From: an uncultured Bacteroidaceae bacterium
GTDB lineage: Bacteria; Bacteroidota; Bacteroidia; Bacteroidales; Bacteroidaceae
Assembly: GCA_905235305.1 (NCBI GenBank)
Contig: CAJOLC010000004.1
Span: 1 to 59,082 of the forward strand
Direction of reading: 5' to 3'
DNA: 59,082 nt
The stretch's first letter is position 1, and each line of letters begins with the position of its first letter. Shown piece after piece: positions 44,595-52,281 of this stretch. A model generated the notes under the pieces. That model was not told the origin of the DNA. It saw only the letters and a program-made list of their open reading frames with translations, and made no database searches. A program made the position numbers and the translations under genes.

Positions 44595-45424
44595 TTGTAG
44601 AGTATCTTTCTGAGAAGTTCGATTGTTTGGCTGGTCGGGAAAAAGTTCCAGTAGTTGTCGGCCCGGTAGGTATCTGCCACGATTCGCCCGAATAGGTTGG
44701 GGTGGTTACAGAGCTGCTCCAGCTGGACCTTGGATATCTGGAAGTGCGGATAGGCATAGAGCCGGGTCTCATCGTCCGTGGCGCCCGGGATACGGTCGAC
44801 GCCTGTGTAGGATTGTGCAAGGCAGGTCTGGCTCACATCATCTGGGTCGCCTGCTATGGGATAGACGTCTACCACATTCTCCAACTGCATCACCTGCTGC
44901 CCGAACTCATCCAAGATGATGGCTTGCCTTCCTGCCGGATATTCATCTACAGGCCGTTCCATCTGCACGGGCACGATGATGGCATAGAGCGTGTCGCACA
45001 TTTTCTCTATCCATGCTTGCTGCTGCACTACCTCGTTCATGTAGTGTCCGCATACCAGGTGATTGCTCTTGAGGATGACCTTCGACGACGACACATAGGG
45101 AGAGGTACGACGCCTTTCCATCGTCACCTTGAAGGATTTGGCGCCAAGCATCTTGTGTGTCAGCGTACGATAACCTGGTGCATAGAACTGCAAGGAGTGC
45201 TGTAGGTCGCGGACTCGAAACGAGAAGAGCCCGTTACGGTCAGTCCTGGTGTTGGCATAGATACGGTGGTCGCCGTCTGTCTCACGCACGGAAACTTTGG
45301 CAATGACGCCGTCGGGTCCATTCACGACGCCGCTCACGTTGACGTTTGTCGGACTTTGCTTCTGCTGCTGTGCCCATACTGGTGCCAGGCAGAAAAGTGT
45401 TGCGATAAAAAGGAAATACTTCAT
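44591..45424 (-). CDS. Secreted protein with carboxypeptidase-regulatory-like beta-sandwich
   Basis: 277 residues with a signal peptide (MKYFLFIATLFCLAPVWAQ). After it, NVNVSGVVNGPDGVIAKVSV and TRTDRNGLFSFRVRDLQHSL form a beta-sandwich like those at the N-terminus of TonB-dependent transporters (CarboxypepD_reg-like). The remaining about 180 residues (HYMNEVVQQQAWIEKMCDTL, DEYPAGRQAIILDEFGQQVM) match nothing I know. It ends with ATGA overlap into the GH38 gene, so both are cotranslated and probably act on the same glycan at the cell surface; this is inference. An array with about 22-bp period (45435-45514) fills the upstream region where a promoter would be expected. Confidence 0.7.
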   Translation of the reverse strand: MKYFLFIATLFCLAPVWAQQQKQSPTNVNVSGVVNGPDGVIAKVSVRETDGDHRIYANTRTDRNGLFSFRVRDLQHSLQFYAPGYRTLTHKMLGAKSFKVTMERRRTSPYVSSSKVILKSNHLVCGHYMNEVVQQQAWIEKMCDTLYAIIVPVQMERPVDEYPAGRQAIILDEFGQQVMQLENVVDVYPIAGDPDDVSQTCLAQSYTGVDRIPGATDDETRLYAYPHFQISKVQLEQLCNHPNLFGRIVADTYRADNYWNFFPTSQTIELLRKILYK

Positions 45425-45434
45425 AGTTCTACAC

Positions 45435-45514
45435 TGTTTTTAGGGGCATCGGTCATCCCCCATTTGGGAGTGATAAACGCCCTATATGGGAGTTGCGCTT
45501 CCTCCTTAGGGCGT
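45435..45514. repeat. 22-bp-period dyad array upstream of the GH38 pair
   Basis: Cores TTTTTAGGGGCA, CCCCATTTGGGA, CCCTATATGGGA and CCTCCTTAGGGC, with GGG marks at 45444, 45466, 45488 and 45509 (steps 22, 22, 21). It occupies nearly the whole gap between the start of the 44591 gene and the stop of the 45526 gene. Sequence is related to the array at 7822-7871. Confidence 0.8.
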
Positions 45515-45525
45515 TGGCCAACCAC

Positions 45526-48500
45526 CTATTTGAGGATTATCTTCCTGCCACCTACGATGTTGATGCCTTGCTGCATCTTCTGCAATCGCTGGCCTGCGAG
45601 GTTGTAGATAATGCCGTTGCCGACATTAGGCTTAGCGTTAAGGTTGACGATGCCCGTCGGATCTTCTTCGGGGTCGAAGCCGCAGATGTCACGGTAGTCG
45701 CCACGCTCGTACTGCCACTGCAATATGGGGTAGCCGTTGCCGGACGTCGGGTTGTTGTGCCATGGACTGCCCCATTTGCCTGCCACCTCACAGAGTTCCA
45801 TGTGGCTCTTGCCGTCTTCGACAGGTTCCCCATTCAGCAGCATGTCGGCAAAAGTATAGATGCCCGAGAGCACGTCAAGGTCTGTGGTGGCGCCGAAAGG
45901 CAGAGCCGAAGCGCCGTCCACCGTAGGGTTCCAGGCGATGACGTTCGTATAGGTACTGGCTGGTGTAGTGGAGTTCTGTCCGCCTGCCACGATGCCGCCT
46001 GCCACGGGCGACGAGACGGGAGCAGCCGCATAGCAGTTCTCCATCGTCAGATTCGTGCGGACACGCCCCACGAGACCGCCTGAGTAGTTGGCAGAAGTGC
46101 CGTTGCCAGTGACAGTTACAGCGCTGTAGCAGTTCCTGATGATGACAGGAGAGTTGCCCAGCGTGCCTCCTATGGCTCCGACATAGCCTTTGCACACGAC
46201 GCTGCCCGTAACATAGCAGTTCTCTATAATGACCGGCAAGAGGTTGTCCTCCGCATCCTTGTAGGTACTGTGACCTAAAGTGCCGCCTATGACAGCCGCG
46301 CCTGATGCCGTGGCATCTACCTTTGCATCGACGAATCCAGTATTGCGTATCTCGCCGCAAAGGGTGCCGAAGAAGCTCGGATAGTACTTTGCGCCGTTGG
46401 GCGTAAGGTTGCGTATGATGTGGCCTTGCCCATCGAAGTTAATCCAGTAGCGGTAGTTGTTCTCGCTGGTATTGAGCTGCTTCCAGTCATAACCCTGCAT
46501 ATCCACGTCCGCCCCGAGCACGAAATATACCATCTTATCCTTGATGAGGACGTCGTGCATATAGTCGAGTTGCTCTGGGCGTACTATGACATAAGGGCTC
46601 TCGGCAGTGCCGTCGCCTTCCTGGTACGAGTATGCCAGGCTCCTGCCTGCTTCTTGCAGACGCGTAATCAGCGACCTCACGTCCTTGTCCTTCATGTTGC
46701 AGTCGGCAAGCACCTGCTGTCCCTCGGTCAGTACATCCGCAGCCTCCTGGTTGCCGTAACCGCCGGCGTCCGCCTCTGCTATCTGCCTCTGGAGCGTCTG
46801 CACCGCAAGTCGGAGGTCGGCATAGATGTCGATGCTCGACTGAATACTGTCGGTGGTGCGGTGAATCTTCAGCAATTGATTGTAGCGCGTCTGCACGTCT
46901 TCGGCAGCCTCGGCAGCCTCCTTGTAGGCAGCAATCGTCCTGTTGTATCCTTCGTAATAGGGAGCTCCGCCGTTCTCGAAGTTCTTCGCCATGGCATAAT
47001 AGCTGTCGAGCACGGACGAAAGGGCTGTGGGGTCGGCATTGGCAGAACGACCCCTGTAGATGACATTGATGTTGCCGACGGCAAAACGCTCAGATGAAGA
47101 AAGCGGCTCTTTCGTGCGCATGCCGAAGACAAGCTTGCCGCCAATGATGAGGCCATACGCGCTTTGCATAAACTTACCGTTGAGGAAGTTGTTGGAAATA
47201 GTGGCGTCAGCAGTCGGGGCGGTAGTTCCATCGTCGGCAGGACACAGCACCGGCGTGGCGACCTTGCCGACATAGTATTCCACGCTGTGTTCCGTATCGA
47301 AGCCATTCACCTTCAGCTCGTACAGACCATCCGTAATGCTCGTCGTCACAGTCTGTGAGATGTCGAACGTCCCGCCGTTCCTCGCATAGCCGAAAGGCAT
47401 GAAGGCCGTGCCCTTGCCCGAGCCGTTGACGCAGTCGTCGCTGATGGCAGCGTCCCATCCCTTCCAGAGGCTTTTGCTAAGATCAGCATTGCTGAGCTTG
47501 TAGGTCACGTTTGCCCCGTTGCCTGAATAGAAGACCGGCGCGTCCTGCTGCTCACTGCTCGGGTAACCGTCGTTGATTACAGGCCAGTCACTCTTGTCCC
47601 ATGTTATCTTGTCCAGCAGCATGAGGCGGCCGTTGAAGTTGTTGTTCCGGTCGTAACTATGGTAGAGGAGCCACGTCTGCCCCTCGTCGTCGGTGATAAT
47701 CTCACTGTTGTGGCCGGGCCCTTTCCAACGCCCTTGGTCACCGTCATTGCCGCGGATGATGGTCGTGTAATTGTCGCTTATCATCTGGCCGCCCTGCTTG
47801 TTGACGTACGGCCCCATGAGTTTCGTAGACCTGCCCACTACCGTTCTGTACGTACTGTTACCGCCTTCGCAGCAGGAACCTACGCTGCAGAAGAGGTAAT
47901 AATACTTGCCACGCTTGTAGATCATTGCGCCTTCGAAGGCACCGCCAGCCAGTTTCGTCACGCCAGCATGACGCTTCCATGAGCCATTGGGCTGTGGGTT
48001 GTTGATGGGCGTAAAGTTCTTGATGGCAAGGGCATCGTCAGTAAGTTCGGCGATGCAGATGTCGTTGAAGCTTCCCCAAACGATATACTTCTTGTCGAAC
48101 TCCTCGACGTAACAAGGATCGATGCTGTTCTTAACGCCAATCTCCGTGCTTCGGAAGAGCTTGCCCTTGTCCGTGAACTTCGTAGGGGTGTCGCCTACGG
48201 CAACGCCAATACCGGTGCGGGAGCCGTTCCCCCACAGGGCAGAAGCGTAATAGCAGATGTATTTCCCGTCGACATAATTCACGTCCGCTGCCCAAAGACT
48301 ATAGTAGTCTCGCGAACCGTCGGCCTTTGTGCTGTCGTTCCAAGTAGGTCGGGATATGACGTCTGGCACTCTCGTCCAGTTAACGAGGTCGGTACTCTTG
48401 AGGCATTGGCAACCGGTGGCATAGGCATAGAACGTGCCATCCGGTGCTCTTTGGACCGTAGGGTCAGGGAAGTCAGAGCCAAAGACCGGGTTCTTGTATG

Positions 48501-48570
48501 TCTTCTGCGCACTAACCAGAGATGCTGCAAAAGCAAGGGTAAAAGCACTGAAAAATGTTTTCAACCTCAT
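45526..48570 (-). CDS. Secreted GH43 (arabinanase-like) multidomain protein
   Basis: 1,014 residues with signal peptide (MRLKTFFSAFTLAFAASLVS). The GH43 propeller shows NPVFGSDFPDPTVQRAPDGT (base aspartate), YYSLWAADVNYVDGKYICYY, KNSIDPCYVEEFDKKYIVWG, AFEGAMIYKRGKYYYLFCSV (acid glutamate) and GPGHNSEIITDDEGQTWLLY, the pattern of endo-arabinanase-like enzymes. A middle beta-domain and a helical part follow. A Gly-rich repeat region (MENCYAAAPVSSPVAGGIVA, IRNCYSAVTVTGNGTSANYS) looks like GLUG/adhesin-type beta-helix. The tail is GIIYNLAGQRLQKMQQGINI. It probably trims arabinan outside the cell. Substrate is inferred from motif likeness. Confidence 0.87.
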   Translation of the reverse strand: MRLKTFFSAFTLAFAASLVSAQKTYKNPVFGSDFPDPTVQRAPDGTFYAYATGCQCLKSTDLVNWTRVPDVISRPTWNDSTKADGSRDYYSLWAADVNYVDGKYICYYASALWGNGSRTGIGVAVGDTPTKFTDKGKLFRSTEIGVKNSIDPCYVEEFDKKYIVWGSFNDICIAELTDDALAIKNFTPINNPQPNGSWKRHAGVTKLAGGAFEGAMIYKRGKYYYLFCSVGSCCEGGNSTYRTVVGRSTKLMGPYVNKQGGQMISDNYTTIIRGNDGDQGRWKGPGHNSEIITDDEGQTWLLYHSYDRNNNFNGRLMLLDKITWDKSDWPVINDGYPSSEQQDAPVFYSGNGANVTYKLSNADLSKSLWKGWDAAISDDCVNGSGKGTAFMPFGYARNGGTFDISQTVTTSITDGLYELKVNGFDTEHSVEYYVGKVATPVLCPADDGTTAPTADATISNNFLNGKFMQSAYGLIIGGKLVFGMRTKEPLSSSERFAVGNINVIYRGRSANADPTALSSVLDSYYAMAKNFENGGAPYYEGYNRTIAAYKEAAEAAEDVQTRYNQLLKIHRTTDSIQSSIDIYADLRLAVQTLQRQIAEADAGGYGNQEAADVLTEGQQVLADCNMKDKDVRSLITRLQEAGRSLAYSYQEGDGTAESPYVIVRPEQLDYMHDVLIKDKMVYFVLGADVDMQGYDWKQLNTSENNYRYWINFDGQGHIIRNLTPNGAKYYPSFFGTLCGEIRNTGFVDAKVDATASGAAVIGGTLGHSTYKDAEDNLLPVIIENCYVTGSVVCKGYVGAIGGTLGNSPVIIRNCYSAVTVTGNGTSANYSGGLVGRVRTNLTMENCYAAAPVSSPVAGGIVAGGQNSTTPASTYTNVIAWNPTVDGASALPFGATTDLDVLSGIYTFADMLLNGEPVEDGKSHMELCEVAGKWGSPWHNNPTSGNGYPILQWQYERGDYRDICGFDPEEDPTGIVNLNAKPNVGNGIIYNLAGQRLQKMQQGINIVGGRKIILK

Positions 48571-48616
48571 ACGCTCTTTGTTCTAATATGTATTCCTATA
48601 GACTTTATTCTGCTTG

Positions 48617-48624
48617 CAAAGATA
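48617..48624 (-). promoter_or_regulatory. -7 element TATCTTTG for the GH43 arabinanase-like gene
   Basis: TATCTTTG on the minus strand, 46 bp before the start codon at 48570. No clear -33 match. Confidence 0.6.
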
Positions 48625-48686
48625 ATAAATAATAATAATGTGTGTGCGATTTGGCAGGGAAAAAACACATTTAAGCCGCAAAAAGT

Positions 48687-48717
48687 TTTGTCTCTTCGTA
48701 GTTTTTCCGTAATTTTG
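48687..48717 (+). promoter_or_regulatory. Promoter TTTG-N19-TAATTTTG for thiE-prs
   Basis: TTTG at 48687-48690 and TAATTTTG at 48710-48717 with a 19-bp spacer. The leader to the thiE ATG (48737) would be only about a dozen bases. Confidence 0.82.
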
Positions 48718-48736
48718 CACGCAGAAAATTAAAGGG

Positions 48737-49345
48737 ATGAAACTAATTCTGCTCACTTGCCCAGAGTTCTTCGTAGAGGAAGATAAGATTCTGACTACTC
48801 TTTTCGAAGAAGGACTGGACATTCTTCACCTACGCAAACCCAACTCGGAACCTGTTTTCTGCGAGCGGCTACTGAGCCTCATGCCAGAGCAATACCGCAG
48901 GAGAGTCGTTGTTCACGACCATTTCTACCTTTGCGATGAGTTCGGTCTGATGGGCATTCACCTTAGTAAACGACATCCGGAGGCGCCTGCATCCTACAAA
49001 GGCCCCATAACCCGCACCTGCTACGACCTGCAGAGCGTCGTCGAGCAGAAGCCGACATGCGAGTACGTTTTGCTGAGGAACATCTTCGACAGCATATCTG
49101 AAAGCGAGAACAAGGCTTCCTTTTCGCCAGACGAACTGCACGCTGCAGCCCGAGGCGGCATCATAGACCGCAAGGTCATTGCTGAGGGAGGCGTCTGCCT
49201 CGACAACATCGAGCAGGTCAGGGAATGGGGATTCGGAGGCGTTGCCATCAGGGGCGACCTCTGGAACCGCTTCAATGTCCACTCCGGACAAGACTATAAA
49301 GAACTCATCGCACACTTCCGCCGGCTCAGGAAAGCCGTAGGATAA
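48737..49345 (+). CDS. thiE: Thiamine phosphate synthase family protein
   Basis: 202 residues with the ThiE/TenI barrel: LEEG-type start MKLILLTCPEFFVEEDKILT, ILHLRKPNSEPVF (phosphate/pyrimidine site arginine-lysine), RRVVVHDHFYLCDEFGLMGI, HLSKRHPEAP, and the C-terminal phosphate grip (IAEGGVCLDNIEQVREWGFG, GVAIRGDLW). ThiE joins hydroxymethylpyrimidine diphosphate and thiazole phosphate into thiamine phosphate. It stands apart from other thiamine genes, and Bacteroidota often have such lone copies, so TenI-like regulatory or other roles are not excluded. The Prs gene follows at 35 bp and is probably cotranscribed. Confidence 0.85.
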   Translation: MKLILLTCPEFFVEEDKILTTLFEEGLDILHLRKPNSEPVFCERLLSLMPEQYRRRVVVHDHFYLCDEFGLMGIHLSKRHPEAPASYKGPITRTCYDLQSVVEQKPTCEYVLLRNIFDSISESENKASFSPDELHAAARGGIIDRKVIAEGGVCLDNIEQVREWGFGGVAIRGDLWNRFNVHSGQDYKELIAHFRRLRKAVG

Positions 49346-49380
49346 CAACCGAAACAAAGTAAATTCTTATATATCAGACT

Positions 49381-50319
49381 ATGGAAGGAATGAAATCATT
49401 CAAGGTATTTTCAGGCACCAAGTCACGTTATCTTGCAGAAAAGATATGCCAGCATCTGGGCTGCGAATTGGGCAATCTATCGATTACAAAGTTCTCCGAC
49501 GGCGAATTCGAAGTATGCTTCGAGGAATCCATCCGCGGTGTCGATGTCTTTCTCGTGCAGAGCACATTCCCCAATGCCGACAATCTGATGGAACTGCTCC
49601 TGATGATTGATGCTGCCAAGCGTGCCTCGGCACGCACCATCAACGCCGTTGTCCCCTACTTCGGCTGGGCACGTCAGGACCGCAAGAGCAAGCCTCGCGT
49701 CAGCATCGCTGCAAAACTCGTGGCAGACATGCTGGGTGTGGCTGGCATCACCCGTCTCATCACGATGGACCTCCATGCCGACCAGGAGCAAGGCTTCTTC
49801 AATGTGCCTGTCGACCACCTCTATGCTTCCAGCGTCCTGATGCCTTACATCCAGAGCCTCAACCTGAAGAATCTGGTCATCGCCACGCCCGACGTGGGCG
49901 GTTCGAAGCGTGCAAGCACCTACAGCAAGTACCTGAACTGCCCCCTCGTCCTGTGCAACAAGACCCGCAAGAAGGCTAATGAAGTGGCTACGATGGACAT
50001 CATCGGCGATGTCTTCGATGCCGACGTCATCCTCATCGACGATATGGTCGACACCGCCGGCACCATTACGAAGGCTGCCGACCTGATGAAGCAGAACGGT
50101 GCCCGAAGCGTGCGAGCCATTGCCAGCCACGGCATCATGAGCGGTCCTGCCAACGAGCGCGTCGAAGCCTCTGCGATAGAAGAGATGGTCTTCACGGACA
50201 GCATCCCCTACGCAGGCGGATGCAGCAAGGTGAAACAGCTGTCGATCGCCCCGCTCCTGGCGCAGACGATTCAGTGCGTAGAGAACAACGAGAGCATCTC
50301 CAAGCAGTATCTCTGCTGA
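49381..50319 (+). CDS. prs: Ribose-phosphate pyrophosphokinase
   Basis: 312 residues, the standard PRPP synthetase length. It shows FKVFSGTKSRYLAEKICQHL, CFEESIRGVDVFLVQSTFPN, YFGWARQDRKSKPRVSIAAK (ATP flexible loop), TMDLHADQEQGFFNVPVDHL (metal-binding histidine and aspartate) and DADVILIDDMVDTAGTITKA (the PRPP/ribose-5-phosphate loop). It makes PRPP from ATP and ribose-5-phosphate for nucleotide, NAD and histidine synthesis in the cytoplasm. ATG at 49390 (MKSFKVFSG) is an alternative start. It lies 35 bp behind thiE. Downstream is a repeat-rich gap before the second PAP2 gene. Confidence 0.95.
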   Translation: MEGMKSFKVFSGTKSRYLAEKICQHLGCELGNLSITKFSDGEFEVCFEESIRGVDVFLVQSTFPNADNLMELLLMIDAAKRASARTINAVVPYFGWARQDRKSKPRVSIAAKLVADMLGVAGITRLITMDLHADQEQGFFNVPVDHLYASSVLMPYIQSLNLKNLVIATPDVGGSKRASTYSKYLNCPLVLCNKTRKKANEVATMDIIGDVFDADVILIDDMVDTAGTITKAADLMKQNGARSVRAIASHGIMSGPANERVEASAIEEMVFTDSIPYAGGCSKVKQLSIAPLLAQTIQCVENNESISKQYLC

Positions 50320-50350
50320 TTTCCCCAGTCCTTTTTAAGTCGGGAATAAC

Positions 50351-50402
50351 GCCGGACTCCAGTCCTTCTTATGTCACATTTATTGGAGGACTGCAGTCCG
50401 GC
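50351..50402. repeat. 16-bp inverted repeat after prs
   Basis: GCCGGACTCCAGTCCT (50351-50366) pairs with AGGACTGCAGTCCGGC (50387-50402), one mismatch, 20-nt loop. It could act as a terminator-like hairpin, but A's, not T's, follow on the plus strand. CCAGTCCTT also occurs at 50325. Confidence 0.75.
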
Positions 50403-50416
50403 AAAAAAATCACTAT

Positions 50417-50490
50417 AGGAAAACTCCAGTACCACCACGGGAAAACTCCAGTACCACCGCGGGAAAACTCCAGTACCACCACGGTGGTAC
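50417..50490. repeat. 22-bp-period array E (three units)
   Basis: AAAACTCC recurs at 50420, 50442 and 50464. Each unit is (G/A)GGAAAACTCCA plus GTACCACC(A/G)C. The last unit runs into GGTGGTAC, forming the palindromic cap GTACCACCACGGTGGTAC (50473-50490). It lies 57 bp before the PAP2 start. Confidence 0.92.
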
Positions 50491-50546
50491 TACAATGGCA
50501 ACCGACAGGCCTGAAGGCCGAACCGCACTGAAAGACCACGACACGC

Positions 50547-51857
50547 ATGAAGAAACTCCTCTTTTCCCTGCTGTTGTTCTTCGCGGCAACTGCCGTCAAG
50601 AGCCAGGATTCACTGGTATACAGCATCATCAAGGAGGCTATCCTGGAAGACAGCCTGGCCTGCGAGGAGACGCGCTTCAACCAGGATGGGATAATGATGC
50701 CCGTCAGGGGCATCATCCAAACGTTCACCCACCGCAGCTTCAACGACCTGCCCGGACCGTTCCGCGAGAGTGGCAGCGCCACGCGATGGGGCGACTACGG
50801 GCTGGCCCTCTCGCCGCTTGCCGCAACATGGATTATGAAAGCATGCGGCGTAAAGTCGCGGAGCACCACCAGACGCCTGATGACCTCCAACGCCATGGCT
50901 GCCGGACTGACCATCGGAATCAGCCAGCTACTGAAAAGCACCGTGTCGGAAACGCGACCCGACGGGTCGAACAACAACAGCTTTCCCTCCATGCACGCCT
51001 CGCTAGCCTTCATGGGAGCAACGATCCTCAGCAGGGAATACGGCCACATCAGTCCCTGGATAACCATCGGAGGCTACACCGCCGCCACGGGAACGCAGAT
51101 GCTCCGCATCGGACACAATGCCCACTGGATGAACGACATCGCAATGGGAGCCGGCATCGGCGTAGTCAGTACGCAGCTGGCCTACTTCCTGACAGACAAG
51201 ATTCTGGGCGACAAGGGCGTACGGCGTATGCCTGTCAGCCCGTCGGAACTGGCTCAGCTGCAAGCATGGGACTATCGGCCTTCCGGTTTCAGGCTGATTT
51301 CCGGCACCGAGACCAACGGCCGCTCGCTCGATGACATTGCCAGCTTTGCCGAACCCGAAGCAGGCTTCGACCCGACAGACGTCAAGCTGAGAAGCAGCGC
51401 CTCCATAACGGCGGGCTTCGAAGCCGAGTGGTATCTCACCGACAACGTCTTCATCTCGGCCATCGGACGCTACACATTGGCCCAGGCCAAACTGGAGATT
51501 CCACGCTTCGACACTACTGCCTGGGGCGAACAAATACACATCTATCACGGCAACATCTCGGCGGGAGGAACGCTTCCCCTGATAAGAGGCATACGCATCG
51601 GCGCACGAAGCATGTGGGGAGTCCGCTATAACGAGGGCATCACCTTCTGCCGCGTGACAGACGACATGCAGGTGGGCGAGCCCCTGCTCAACATCAAGTC
51701 GCAACTCCGACCAGAGGGCGGCATCGGAATCATCATAGACATGCTGCAAAGCCACAACCAAGCCGTAGGCTTCACCGTAGACTACCTCCACACCTTCGGC
51801 ACAAGTTTCCTGCCCAACCGGTTTGTTATAAATTCCTCCTGGAAAGCCATGTTCTGA
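50547..51857 (+). CDS. PAP2 phosphatase with C-terminal beta-barrel-like region (paralog 2)
   Basis: 436 residues with signal peptide (MKKLLFSLLLFFAATAVKSQ). PAP2 motifs: KSTVSETRP (KX6RP), NSFPSMHASLAF (PSMH in place of PSGH) and RIGHNAHWMND (RX5HX3D). After about 240, beta strands follow (SSASITAGFEAEWYLTDNVF, IGRYTLAQAKLEI, IRIGARSMWGVRYN) and the end is FVINSSWKAMF, again a C-terminal phenylalanine as in outer-membrane barrels. The architecture parallels 31479-33152, so the two are paralogs with the same fusion. Family members dephosphorylate lipid or diphosphate lipids; substrate unknown. No clear promoter is visible; repeats fill the gap behind prs. Confidence 0.85.
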   Translation: MKKLLFSLLLFFAATAVKSQDSLVYSIIKEAILEDSLACEETRFNQDGIMMPVRGIIQTFTHRSFNDLPGPFRESGSATRWGDYGLALSPLAATWIMKACGVKSRSTTRRLMTSNAMAAGLTIGISQLLKSTVSETRPDGSNNNSFPSMHASLAFMGATILSREYGHISPWITIGGYTAATGTQMLRIGHNAHWMNDIAMGAGIGVVSTQLAYFLTDKILGDKGVRRMPVSPSELAQLQAWDYRPSGFRLISGTETNGRSLDDIASFAEPEAGFDPTDVKLRSSASITAGFEAEWYLTDNVFISAIGRYTLAQAKLEIPRFDTTAWGEQIHIYHGNISAGGTLPLIRGIRIGARSMWGVRYNEGITFCRVTDDMQVGEPLLNIKSQLRPEGGIGIIIDMLQSHNQAVGFTVDYLHTFGTSFLPNRFVINSSWKAMF

Positions 51858-51982
51858 GGCAGCCACCTGCGTCGTTCCGTCCACCAGGGCAGGGCGAGGA
51901 GCACTCCCCCACCATTCATTCCCACCTTCACCATCCCATTTTACCCCGTCAAGCCATTCGCATTGCCCGACATGGCACAGTG

Positions 51983-52082
51983 GGTTGTTTGAACATACAT
52001 GTATGTGCAATTGAATATACATGTATGTGCAATTGAATGTACATGTATGTGCAATTGAATGTACATGTATGTGCAAACAACA
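51983..52082. repeat. 22-bp-period array C, second copy of the array A type
   Basis: GTGC marks lie at 52005, 52027, 52049 and 52071, all 22 bp apart. The units are GTGCAATTGAAT plus (A/G)TACATGTAT. The left cap GGGTTGTTTGAACATACATG matches array A; the right cap has drifted (GTGCAAACAACACATAG). The surrounding 51858-52227 gap shows no gene. Confidence 0.92.
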
Positions 52083-52227
52083 CATAGTGAAGGGCGCAAC
52101 GGGCAAGATGCGGGGAGCGGGTGGCGAGAGAGCCTTCGACGACCTACTCGGGATAGTCCGGGTTGTTCCATTTCTCACCTCTTGCAGGTAAAAAGCACCG
52201 CACATCCTAACTTTTTGCACAAGTTTC

Positions 52228-52258
52228 TTTGATTTTTAACGTAAACTATGTACCTTTG
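52228..52258 (+). promoter_or_regulatory. Promoter TTTG-N19-TACCTTTG for the CapD-type gene
   Basis: TTTG at 52228-52231 and TACCTTTG at 52251-52258 with a 19-bp spacer, 24 bp before the ATG at 52282. Confidence 0.85.
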
Positions 52259-52281
52259 CACGCCAAAGGCGTACCCCAATC

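Noticed and set aside
50495..51334. Plus-strand frame of 279 residues overlapping the second PAP2 gene
   Set aside because: Arg/His-rich out-of-frame reading of the PAP2 gene, no signal or domain.
51003..52220. Minus-strand frame of 405 residues across PAP2 and array C
   Set aside because: Antisense to PAP2 and reads through the 22-bp array; low-complexity repeats of the array appear in the peptide.
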